A DNA stretch of 64,000 nt from Mesostigma viride (taxonomy: Eukaryota; Streptophyta; Mesostigmatophyceae; Mesostigmatales; Mesostigmataceae), in contig RPFO01000359.1 of NCBI GenBank assembly GCA_009746045.1, forward strand, positions 1,434,649 to 1,498,648. Direction: 5' to 3'. Shown here piece by piece: positions 24,470-36,400 of the stretch (positions are counted from its first letter, which is position 1; the number at the start of each line of letters is the position of its first letter). The position numbers and the translations under genes were made by a program. The notes beneath the pieces were generated by a model. The model was not told the origin of the DNA, ran no database searches, and worked only from the letters and a program-made list of their open reading frames with translations.

Positions 24470-26492
24470 TTAAGGGGACGCGGCGCGCCGAATTTTTTCC
24501 GCGCCAAAAAATTCGCGGTACCCGCCAGCCGCACCGTGAAAAGTGGGTGCACGGTGCGCGCACCCCTTGCGGAAGTGGCCACGGCGACTGCGTTTAGGCG
24601 AAACTAGCAATTGATGTAAGGCTAGAGAAATGCAAAAAAAATGCTCGAATGTTGAAGACGATGATTTAATGATCTTGGTTTGTGTCAGCTGATTTACAAT
24701 ATCGCTGCTTTCTTTTACTGCCATCGGCATGGGGGGTCAGAAACTGCATTTTTTGGTCGCGCGGAATATGAAATAGAATTCGTGATAGCGGCAGTAAATT
24801 CGCAGTTTTGGGGGGCTTTTTGACCGCGAAGGATGAATTCGTATCGGTAGCGTTGATTTCCAAACCGAACCGTGGTGCTTTTTGCTACATTTTCGGCCGT
24901 TCTCGGTAAGTAATTCTTCAGGCCTGCGCAGTGCATGTTGGAACCTTCCATGGAAGAACGGCCATTGTTGCGCGCCTGGGCGAGGGATCTGCGAGGGCAA
25001 GGTATAAATTTGTGGCGAATGTTCCGTGCTATCAGTTCTTTCTTCTATCGGAGCTCATTGTTCGAAGTTTTTTTCGTTCTTTTTGGGCAGTTTCCGCCAG
25101 CTAGCTTGCCATTGATTGCCGTGGTGTTGTCGAATACCTGGCAGCTTTAGATTGTTTTCGTTGATGTCGTGGTCAAGGCCGCTTCAGTAGAAGCCTATTG
25201 CTTCTCGGGAAGGTTTAAAGTACACTCTAATATGGGAGAAACATAGAAAATGCTGGTAAGGCATTTTAGTGCCATCATCATTATTGCTATTCACATGCTT
25301 ATGAGTGTATTAAGGTTTATGCCAACCAAGCTAATCAACACAGCAACAACTCCTGAACTCCGCTAACTGAGATGGGCAACAAACTGGAACTATGGAGAGC
25401 AAGGAGCCAAGGAGTTCATGGCATACAAAGCTTGCATGCAGCCAGCCATGTCAATTACCATGGTTGGCTCAGCACATTGCAGTCTTTTCACATGATGATA
25501 TCAAGGGAAATTCTTAAATAAACCAATATTTAATGGTGGCAGCTATCTACATGTAGTCACACAAATGCAATATCTCCAACATGATCGTCAATAAAATACT
25601 TCCTCCCCTGCACGATAAAATGGACAGAAACCATTGGCGGCCCTCCAGCGCATGAGCGCTGTGATGCCGCTGCGAAGAGAGGGTGTCACTCTCACACAAC
25701 AAGAAGCGTCCATACGCACAACATCCTTGCCAGAACAAGTTTTATGAAATGCCTTAAACCTTCCCGAGAAGATATAGGCTTCGACTGAAGCGGCCCTGAC
25801 CACGACGTCAGCGAAAACAATCTAAAGCTGCCAGGTATTCGACAACACCACGGCAAGCAACGGCGAGCTAGCTGGCGGAAACTGCCCAAAAAGAACGAAA
25901 AAAACTTCGAACAATGAGCTCATAGAAGAAAGAACTGATAGCACATAACATTCGCGACAAATCTATACCAGTCCCTCGCAGATCCCTCGCCCAGGCGCGC
26001 AACAACGGCCGTTCTTCCATGGAAGGTTCCGACATGCACTGCGCAGGCCTGAAGAATTACTTACCGAGAATGGCCGAAAATGTAGCAAAAAGCACCAGTT
26101 CGGTTTGGAACTCAATGATACCGATATTAATGCATCGTTCACGGTAAAAAATCCCCCCAGAACTGCGAATTCACTGCCGCTATCACGAATTCTATTTTAT
26201 TCCGCGCGACCAAAAAATGCAGTTTACCCCCCATGCCGATGGCAGTAAAAGAAAGCAGCGATATTGTAAACCAGCTACTTGCCGCCACAACCCAAGATCA
26301 TTAAATCATCGTCTTCAACATTCGAGCATTTTTTTTGCATTTCTCTAGCCCTACATTGCTAGTTTCGCCTAAACGCAGTCGCCATGGCCACTTCCGCAAG
26401 GGGTGCTCGCACCGTGCACCCACTTTTCACTTGACGGCGGTACCCGCGAATTTTTGGCGCCAAAAAAATTCGGCCGGCGCACGTCCCCTTAA
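24470..26492. mobile_element. TTAA-bounded inverted-repeat DNA transposon, non-autonomous (piggyBac-like)
   Basis: Arms 24470-25222 and 25752-26492 are reverse complements at roughly 90% identity, around a 530-bp unique centre. Ends read TTAAGGGGACG and CGTCCCCTTAA, so the outermost TTAA could be the target duplication typical of the piggyBac superfamily. Landmarks in both arms include TTCTTCCATGGAAGGTTCC and GGCAGTTTCCGCCAGCTAGC (arm 2 in reverse). The centre has no transposase frame. Confidence 0.75.
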
Positions 26493-27411
26493 AGGCTAAG
26501 ATACTTAAAATGCGGCGTGGGAAACAACAACAACAAGAACTACAACAACTTACAGTTGAGAACGGAACCCCCTACCTCCAACTTGAGTCCTGTGTTGACT
26601 TGGGCCCATTTAAAGCGAAGGGGCCAGCACAATTTTCACCTGCCTTGTAGGCCTACGAAAACGGACTTTCCTACTACACACAGTGGATAACCAGCTGGTC
26701 GATACGTGGTACCTCTTCACCTAACGATATTCCTATTGGTTAATAAAAATACCCATTTACCCGGAAAAAAAAACGGACTTTCCAAAATGTAAGACATGGA
26801 TCCAGGATCCGATTGCGCTACTCAAAACAAAATTCGAACTTGCTTTTCGAGACCCAGTCTATGATGGTAGACCGGTATACCGCCAACTTGTTTGTGGGAA
26901 AGTGTGGGAACGTTCATAGCCCGAGAAACCCAGGCTAGGACCCTGCCCCTAACTTGGCAAGATTTGTCCATGGGGCGGTAGCCAAGGATTCTTGGCCGGA
27001 AGTTGGGCAGGCACGAGGGCGACCAACAATACAGGGCTGGTGTAAGCTCAAAAACCAGTATTTTTCATGACATGAAGTGGCGTAGTGCCTTATCGATGTA
27101 AAATTGTCTGTTGTTTACCACAGCTCGCTGGGGAAAGAGACCATTCACAGGCATCCGCACCGCGTATAATATTGGCGGTACCACCTTGAAATTTTGCTCG
27201 CATGGTTGCAAAGGGGCACGTGTCCTAGCTGCTGCGCAATTTGCAGCACTTCAGCACATCGTCTGAAATGTGCCTCAATTCGGGCGGTTAATGCCCCTTT
27301 GCCCTCCTTGCTATGGACGGAAGGGGGGTTAAAATCTTAAGACTTTCTAAAGCCGTAGGCTGGTTAGGGGCATGGTGACCTTCACTTTATAAACCTGCCG
27401 GTATATCGCAA
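26493..27411. other. Upstream region of TRAPPC11, no gene recognised
   Basis: This stretch holds the presumed TRAPPC11 promoter. I see no array, no retroelement and no convincing motif. Confidence 0.45.
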
Positions 27412-30400
27412 ATGGATGCATTGCCGGAAGAATATAAGTCTCGGCCATTGGCTCTCGTCGCAGTCCTGGGGGTACCAAGTCTGCATGCGGCGATTAGTAC
27501 CTATTTTCGTAATGAGCAGCGACCCCCCATCAACATCATGTCAGTGGCCGGGCCGTCCGAGCTCTTCCCCGGAAGCGGCGGGCTGAAGACGGAGAACGCT
27601 CAGCAGACTCCGCCCAAAGGGATACTCAAGGCATCCTGGTTGGCCAAGCACCGCACACGCCGGCCTGCGGTTGTAATAGCTTTGATGCAGCGTGACGATG
27701 TCTTTGGCGACCCGGCCGGCTGGACCAATACATGCGCGCTGATTGACTCGCTGAAGTGAGCATAAACTTGTCTGACCTACGTTGCTCTCGTGTTTTGGTG
27801 CCGACATTTTCAGCTGTACTTTGTCACACTTGCTGCCATCTGTCGCTTCCACCTTGGCCTCCCATGGCGAATGGCCTGGTCAGGTTAGGGTCCCTGTAGG
27901 TTTACAAAATAACCGCTCTGTTACTTACCACACATGTATAGCAGCCATCCATCATTGGCAGAGGTCACGTTAAGCGCCCAGTCCAGCATTTGGTGCAAAC
28001 CACCCACCATAGTTTATGACCGAGCACTATATGCAACTCTGCTTCGTTACGTGACCAAGCGGTGCCCGCTGCCAGCTTTCACAACGTGACCCTAAGGGTT
28101 ATCTGCTGGCATTCGGGATGGGGCGGGAGAGGGAGGGGGAGGAGATTTACCCCTGTGGGGCCTATGCTGGCTCGCTCATGCTGTCACGCGGTAACCAGTG
28201 CCAGTGCTAGCGTGGAGTACTCATTTTGAGAGGGAAGGACCATCCCATGTAGATAGCATTGACACCACTAGCACAGAACTAGAGCTAAGGATCCCATCCC
28301 AAGCCCACATGGCCAGTTTCTTGATCAGTTTCTATGGCAGGTTTGACGCTTGGCTTGCCGGCATTAGGTCATGCCATGGGCGTGTGTTTGGCAGCTTGCT
28401 GACGCATGGTGGGGTACGGTGTACTCAGGAAACTCCGGTAGATTCGCATGATCTGCCGGCTAGGGTCTGCCGGCTAGGGTCTGTTGTTTGCCTATGTACT
28501 TAGAACCACGATATGCCAGTTAGGGTCTGTTGTTTGCCTATGCACATAGAACCACGATATGCCGGCTAGGGTCTGTTGTTTGCCAATGTACAAAGAACCA
28601 CAAAATGCCGGCTAGGGTCTGTCAGTTGTTTGCATATGGCGGATTCGTATGAATGCTCTCCTCTTCGGTTGGACGCGGAACCAACCACAACATATTGGCA
28701 AACACGTTTACACACGCTGAGCGTGGTCACCCCCTGGTATTCTCCTTACTAGGTACATGCAAATGCGCATCATCAGGGGGCAAGAGGCAGTCAAGGCAGG
28801 GAAGATGTGTGTGAGAGGTCATTGATGTAACATGGGGAGTGGGACATGGCTCGCCCTACGCAGTGTACCGTGATTGTGCAAACCTCCCAGGGCCTTGGGC
28901 AAAGTTACAAGTCACGCTACGAAACAGATGATATGTTGATGTTGATGTTACAAGTCAACACTGCCAACAAAGGCGATATGCTTAGCCGAACAGCGACCAC
29001 ACTCTGGTTGATGAAGTAGTGGTTCTATGGTTGTATGGTGTATAGCCACGCTGCTGTGACGTTGTGGCATACTTTGCGACATCTCTGAACATACCTGGTT
29101 ATTGATATATTTGGATACTAGTGTATTTTGGTTGTCTCCTTGATATTCTGGTGTATTTTAAGGGTAGTATATATGTATATTTGAGACTGTATCGCTGTTG
29201 CTCTCTGAGTTTTAACGTATCATGTCGAAGCTCGACGCATCATGTCGTTTCGTCTCGCATGTTATCATCTGATTGATATCTTTTTTGCCCGTATAATTGC
29301 CACACCACATAGCCTGGTAAATATTGACATCAGCATCCTCCTTCCATTTCCCGGCTGCGCGGGGTGTCGCAGGACGGCACTGCGAGGTCGGCCGTCCAAA
29401 CTCATCATCGTGCTGGTGCAGGCCACCAAGGAAGGTGTGTGGCGGATGCCTGTGCGTGGCCTGTATGTTGGTAATGTATGTTGGCGGTGAACCCCAGTCT
29501 CGCATGAGGGTGGTGAAGGCTTGCCACGGTTGCTGGCCACCAAGGAAGGGGGGCGGGGGTTCGAATTGCTGTGGTGGGATGTCAGTGCGAGGCCTTCCGC
29601 TCGTTTGAGTGACATGAGGGATGGCCGTGTGTGTGTGTGGTGGGGGGGTGCCTGTCTCTCGGTCGGTCAAGGTGAGTCGCTGATGCAGGCACCTAAAGAA
29701 AGGCAGCCATTGATGAGTGGCTGATTAGCTTTAGGTAATTAACTAATTAGCTGTTTTCTAAATAACTAATTAGGTAATTAGCTAATGAGGACTAATCAGC
29801 TTATGAGTGAAGCCCGTCCCATGCAGCGTCACCCTTTTCCCACCGTGTGTGCTTCCCTGATCCTGACGGCTGTCTATACGTGAGACCTAGAACTGTCACT
29901 GGGACCTCCCTGCGTGAGGGTCGGCCTCTGCGTGGGCACCTGGAGCTTTTTGCGCCTCTGCATTGCCCGCTCTCTGAGAGACTGCCGATCGTTGCCCGGC
30001 CTTCGAGGGGTCCCGAGGGTCTCCCGTTGCGGGAGGGGGTTGACAATTATAGTCAATCGCACCCTCTTTGTATTCTCACCCGTAAGGTATCGGGTGGCCA
30101 CCGGCTACCCGCGCCCATACGCTGCCTACTCCCTTTTGCCTTGTGCCCACCGATTGATACTGTATCCATTGATACTGTATCCATTGATACTGTATCCATT
30201 GATACTGTATCCATTGATACTGTATCCATTGATACTGTATCCATTGATACTGTATCCATTGATACTGTATCCATTGATACTGTATCCCTGCGCCATGTCT
30301 GATTTTAAGAAATCATTGTTTTATCTTATCAAGGCGACAACCAGTGCAGGCCAGAAATCCGTCTGTACAGTGCTATGTTCCGGGAGAGGCATCGGGCGAA

Positions 30401-33400
30401 GGTGCACCCATGTCACTTGCCACCCTGATGTTGCCTTGTGCCCACCTCGTGTGATGTTGCCTTACGCCCACTTTGTCTCTCGTGCACGTTGTCAAGGGCT
30501 ATTCTTTGCCCGGTTTAGTCCCTGCTCTTTTTTGGCCCTGTTTAGTCCCTGCTCTTTTTGGCCCTGTTTTTTCCCTGCTCTTCTTTCCCCGGTTTCCTTC
30601 CTGCTATTCTTTGCCCGTTGTTTTCCCTTCTATTGTTTGCCCTGTTTTGTTCCTGCTCTTCTGTGCCCGGTTTTGCTCCCGACGCCGTGTGAGGCCTCTC
30701 CTGCGCGCTTGCTCCTCCTGTCCCGCACCTGCCCTGCCACCCGCCCCCATCCTTCCTCTCTCCTTGCCCCCTTTTGTACCACCGACATCGCCTCCTGTCC
30801 CGCACCTGCCCTGCCACCCGCCCCCGTCCTTCCTCTCTCCTTGCCCCCTTTTGTACCACCTTACACCGAGCTGCCAGGCGAGATCACCGATGACCGTGTG
30901 GCGCCCCTGCGTCGGCGCGCGGAGCTGGAGGCCAAGTTCTTCCTCACCTTCACGCGTTCCGAGGAGGAGGCGTCCATGGGCCGGTGAGAGAGCATGCTTT
31001 TTTTTCCCCTTTTTCCTTTCAACCTGCCTTTGTTTTTGTGCTGTTTATGGGACAACTCTATCTCTAGTTGGCATGCTCTTGACAGCTGACATCTGGTGCT
31101 ACAGCTGCGCTTCTCGTCGGCTTTATTAGGAGCATAGCATGTTTTGTCCATTGACCATTCTTTTTTATTTTTGGCTTTCCTCGTATGTGCATCTGACAGT
31201 TTACAATTTTTGTTGTACAGCATAGTCCCGGCATATTAGAACAGCCTATACAGGACTATACACTGCAGACGTATGTGTGGGAGGTATCCCGTGCACGTCG
31301 GCCCTCACCGCCCGCCCTTGCCACACCATCGCTCTCTCACGCCCCTCCCCCCCCCACGCTTATTAAACATTATCACAACCCAAACCCCTTGAAGGCGTAG
31401 ATTCGCCTCGCGCCACCCTCTGACGCTCTCCTTTCCCCACCCAATACCCTCCCATTCCTCCTGCTCCGCAGCACTAACAATTCTATCTGCAGCACTTTCT
31501 ATAAATTATATCTGCATATTTCTATAAATTATAGCTGCATATTTCTATAAATTATATCCGCAGCACTTACAATTCTATGGTGTCCAACCCCGAGCCCTAA
31601 GGCGAAACTGGTGTTAACTTTGTGGTTGTTGTTCCTCCCAACCCTAAGGCAAAACTGTGCTACCTCGTATAATGAATTACTCTGCCCGCACCACCCATTG
31701 GTCCCCCGCCCGCCACCGGCCACCCCCGGCCCCTCCCTGTCCCTCTTGCCCCTTATGCCGCCAACTGCACCACCCTGTCCCTCTTGCACCACCACCCGCT
31801 TTCACTGTCTGCTGCTGCCTCTTATGCCGCCACTTGCACCACCCTGTCCCTCTTGCACCGCCACCCGTCACACTGTCTGCTGCTGCATCTTATGCTGCCG
31901 CTTGCACCACCCTGTCCGGATTATGCCGCCACCCGTGGCGCTCCGTTCCTCTGACACCGCCGCCTGTCCCCAGGCTTGCCAAAGCCGCGTACGAGCAGGC
32001 AGTTATGGCGTACCGCGAGCGCGGCCGGCTCGTCAAGGCGCGCATGGGGCGGCCCGGCTACCCCCAGCTGCACGTGCGCAACGGGTTCAAGGCGGGCGCG
32101 TTTGCCGAGTTCCGGCAGGACTGGGCGTCGGCCGTCAAGTACTACCGCATGGCCTTCACTGCGTTGCAGGAGATCGCGCAGGTGAGGAGAGGCGTGGAGC
32201 GTTAGCAGGTGTGGTTCGGGGGCTCGCGTGGGTTTGACTTTTCTAAGGTGCTCGTCGTGGGGGGGATGGGTCGTGTGAGATAGAGGGGTTCAAGCATGGC
32301 CTTGTTTGGTTTGCAAACCATCGCGCAGGCGAGGGGGGTGGTATGCAGAGAGATATGATGAACGGAGGAAGATGATTGTGCATGGAACTCTGGCACCCAG
32401 GAGTCCAGACGGGCATCCTCCCGAGAATTCACTTGACGCTTCCCGCCAGGTTGAGCCAGTGTGGAGGAGGCGGATGGGCATACTGCAGCGTCCGCACTCT
32501 TGCGCCGAGGGATGCCCACTCTTTGTGTAATCGGGTTCCGTCTCCGCACTATACATCCCCCGCTTCACTATACAATCCCCCGTCTCACTGTTTACCCCCC
32601 GTCTTACTTTACTCCCCCGTCACATATTCACCACTCGCTGCGCCTCACATTCTCACAAACATTCACCACTCAATTTGCCTTACGGACCCGCATGAGGAGC
32701 CGCATGAGGAGCCACATGAAGACCCGCATGAGGACATCTACCGTTTCCTGCGCCGCAGTTCACCTGTCCCGCACACTCAACCGGCGGTCTCCCGCGTGTT
32801 GATCCTTCCCCACCCGCGTGTAAATTCATTAATTAATCCGCGTGTCGCCTCGCCCACCCACTCTCCATCCACACTTTCCAGCCAATCACGCCCACCCACC
32901 AACCTAAGCGTGCTCACCCAGACCTGTCGCACACGTGTTCATCCTCCCTCATTTTGCGTGTTGCCCTGCCCACCCTTCTCCGCACACATACACGTGCCCA
33001 CCCACGCTCCTGCCCACCCACTCCCCTTCCTCACTCTCCTGCCCCACTCTCTGCCCATTTGCATTTTGTTCCCATTCTCACCCGCCCACCCGAGGGACCA
33101 CGGTATGACCCCATGTTTGTCCTTCTTTATCCTTGCCCCCGTCACCCATCCCCGCACCCATAAACATGGCCACCCAGAATGTCGCCATTGCCGCTGCGGG
33201 CGCTGAGACTGGCCCCCCCACGACCGCGCAGCAGAACGCCAGCAGCGCGGCTGGGTATGGCGCGGGCGGCCTGTCCGACCAGCTGCTGACGCGCGCGGTG
33301 GAGATCCGTGCCGTCGGCCAGCTGATAAATCTCAAGCTGTGCACGCTGTTGCTTCACTCGTCCACCGTGACGGACGCCATTCGGCAGTTCAAGCTGCACG

Positions 33401-36400
33401 TGGCCGCGTACCGCAAGCTGTTGCACGGGGCTTCGCTCGGCGCGGGCGGTACGTTTGGGTTATAAGAATATCGCGGGCAGAACGTTGGGGAGCACGGACA
33501 GGATCTTGCGGTGATGGTTAGGAACTTGCCGTGAGTTGGTGGGGGTGTAAGACAGCGCGGTGGGTGCGGGGGGGGGTTGAAGTAGCGCGGGCGGTGCATG
33601 GGGGGGGGGGGGGTAACTAGCACGAGCGGCGCGTTTGGGCGTATGACTAGGATCCATGCACTCGTCAGAAGCTGTCGTGGTTGCATTGCGAAGCGAAGAG
33701 TGATGGTGGTGGACATTGGGATTTTCTGGAAGGACGGATTTGTGGAGTGGCGGATCTTGGAATTAGGTGGCCGACCGGCAGCCTGAGGACCACACAATGC
33801 GCTCGTTTACACTTCATGAGTAGAAAGCACAAGGCGCTCGTCAGGCATCACGCTCGTTTACAGTTTGGGTGAGAGGCCGCCTCTACGATTGCATCTATTC
33901 TTGTGATCTCGTTTGATCCGGGGTTGTCTTAGACACATTTTGGATGATAGGCCACTTCTTGACGAACACGTCTATTTTTGTGATCGGGTGAGATCTAGAA
34001 TCGTCGCAGACGTGGTGGGTGAGAGGCCACCAGGGATGTGCCGCGTCATCTCTCCATGATGTTGGATGGTGTTGCATGAGGGTTGGTTCTTGGGTGTGGG
34101 TTGAAGTTGCGCAGCCTCCCTTCCGAGCTCCTCTTAAGTAAGCTGCGGCTGTAACAGCAAGTGCATCATACAGCAGTAGATGAAGTTCATATACCACAGT
34201 GGCATGTAGCTGTTTGTGATGTCTGTGGTGATCGCGGTCTCCAAGCGCTAATCTCATAACCGCTGCCACCACGGCTGCCATGGCCACCACGACCACCACT
34301 ACATCCCTGACCGCTTGCTATGGCCGCTACTGTTTCTATGTTCACTGCCAAGACCACGGGCCACTTCTACCGCCTTTCTGTTACCTGACCGCTGGCTGCA
34401 CATTGAACGCCTGTTCACTGCCTGGCAGGGGAGGCACCAGTGACCCTCAGGGCGGGCGTCGCTGAGTTCCTTCGCTGCGGCTGGCTCTGCTCTCAATTCC
34501 AGGTACGCTGCCATGTGGACGTTGTCATATTCTTTATTTATTTGTACCTCTATTCAAATAAAAAGAATTGTGCTCCCAGTTTCAGGTAAGCTTATGCCGG
34601 GCATTCTCATATTCCCCAAGTCTAGGGGTAGGGTCTTCTTTGTCTTGTCCCAATGCCACCCCTTGCCGGTACAGACCTTTGCAGAACTGCCACCCCCTGT
34701 GCTCACACGTTTGCTTCTTTCTCCTCTACTCCTTTTGATCTTTTTTCCAGTTGCTAGTCATGCGCCCCCCCCCTTGCCACCCCAGATCTGCATGATGAAT
34801 CCTCCCTCACCCTTTGCGTTCCGTTCATCTCATCCATCCCCGCGTTTTTCCCAGGTCTTCGCGGACCTGCTCCCCCTATGGTACCTACATGTTTGCTTCC
34901 TTTTCCTGTATATGTGTTTCTCCATACGCAATTCTCTCTATTTATCCCTTCACACGTATTCCTCGTACATTGCCTTCCTTATTGCCTTTGTGTGGTTTGT
35001 TCAATTGTGCTACTTTTCGTTCCCTCGTGCCACTTGTAGCCCTCCAGATCTTTTCCGAGCTGTTCCCCCTATGCTGCGGTGTTTGATTCCTTTTCTTTCA
35101 TATACTTTTCCTCATCTGCCTTCCCCATTCCCTTTGTGCGTTTGGTTCCATCGTGTTGCTCGTTTGTGCTACTCCGTTGTGCCGCTTGTCACCCCCAGAT
35201 CTTTGCCGAGCTTCTCCAGACGCGCGTCCACCACTCGGCGCTCTCGCCCACCGACCGCGAGCAGCAGCCCGCCTTCTACTACGCAGCTGCCGCCCACCAT
35301 GCCAAGGAGCGGCGGCGCGCGTACGAGCACGTGATCACGCTCGCCGCGGCCGTCCGCCGCAACTCGGGCACCTCCATCGCGCTGTCCCCTGACGACCTCC
35401 TCACCTCGGCAATGCTGGCGAATGGTGGTGGTGGCGGGCCCTCCCTCGCGAGCGATCCCTCCTTTGGCAGCCCCGTCGCTTCTGATTCCACGTCCACCGG
35501 AGGCCCCCTTGTGCCGCATGTCGACGTGTCCCCGTCCCCCTTTGTCGGCCAACTCGTGGCCTCGTCGGACGGTCACCCCGTCGTCGACAAGGAGCTCGTA
35601 CCCCATGCGATTTTTCAAGAGCGAGCCATCCGCCACTCCACGGTCACGATCGAGCTGCTCACAAAAGCGCACGAGGGTTACAAGCGACTGCGTGCCGGGC
35701 GCGTGATTTACTACCTTGCGAGCGAGATGGCGCGCGAGTACGCGCACGCGAGGGAGTTTGCGTCCGCGAAGCGGCTGCTGGACAGCGTCGCGGCCATCTA
35801 CCGTCGGGAGGGGTGGACGTTGCTGCTGGCGGCCGCGCTGTCGGCACTCCGGGAGTGCGCGCAGCGGCTGGGAGCGGCCGACCACTACTTGGAATATTCG
35901 CTCGAGCTGGCGTCGCTGGGGGCTAGCGGTCTGAGGGGAGGTAAGCTGTCCTTACAATTCGGCCTCCAATCACTTGGAGGGACACTAGGAGGGACGGTTG
36001 TGTTGCTAAGCACTCGTAGACGCTTTGTGCCGATGGGCTGAGGGCGAGCAGGCTGTAGCAGGGGTTTGGTGGCCTGAGGGGAGGGATGCTTGAAATTTTG
36101 ATGACGCGGTTTGAGATGCGGTTGTCCTTGTCATTGCTGTTGACGCTGTAATTCCTTCCTCTCTTGTTGTACACGTTCTCCTTCTAAGTCCTCCCGAGGC
36201 CTCTGAAGTCCTCGTGAGTCCTTTAAGTCCTCCTGAGTCATCCTAAGTCCGCCTGAGTCCACCTGAGTCCTAACCAATCAACAAGCCCCGCGAGGAGATG
36301 GAACACGTCGCGATCCGATTCGCACGTTTCCCTGCTTTTCTTCCCTCATCTTAGCCCTTCCTTTTATTCCCTCCTCTTAGTACCTCCTCCTTCCTTTTAT

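Noticed and set aside
24470-25240. Protein frames in the inverted-repeat arms
   Set aside because: They occur in both arms but with frame-breaking differences and no recognisable motif. The arms are explained as transposon termini.
29847-30987. 357-codon frame including Leu/Ile/Tyr and Pro-rich parts
   Set aside because: It joins the 15-bp array, pyrimidine-rich intron and the true TRAPPC11 exon 3 by chance. Exon 3's real reading frame and edges are set by phase with exons 2 and 4.
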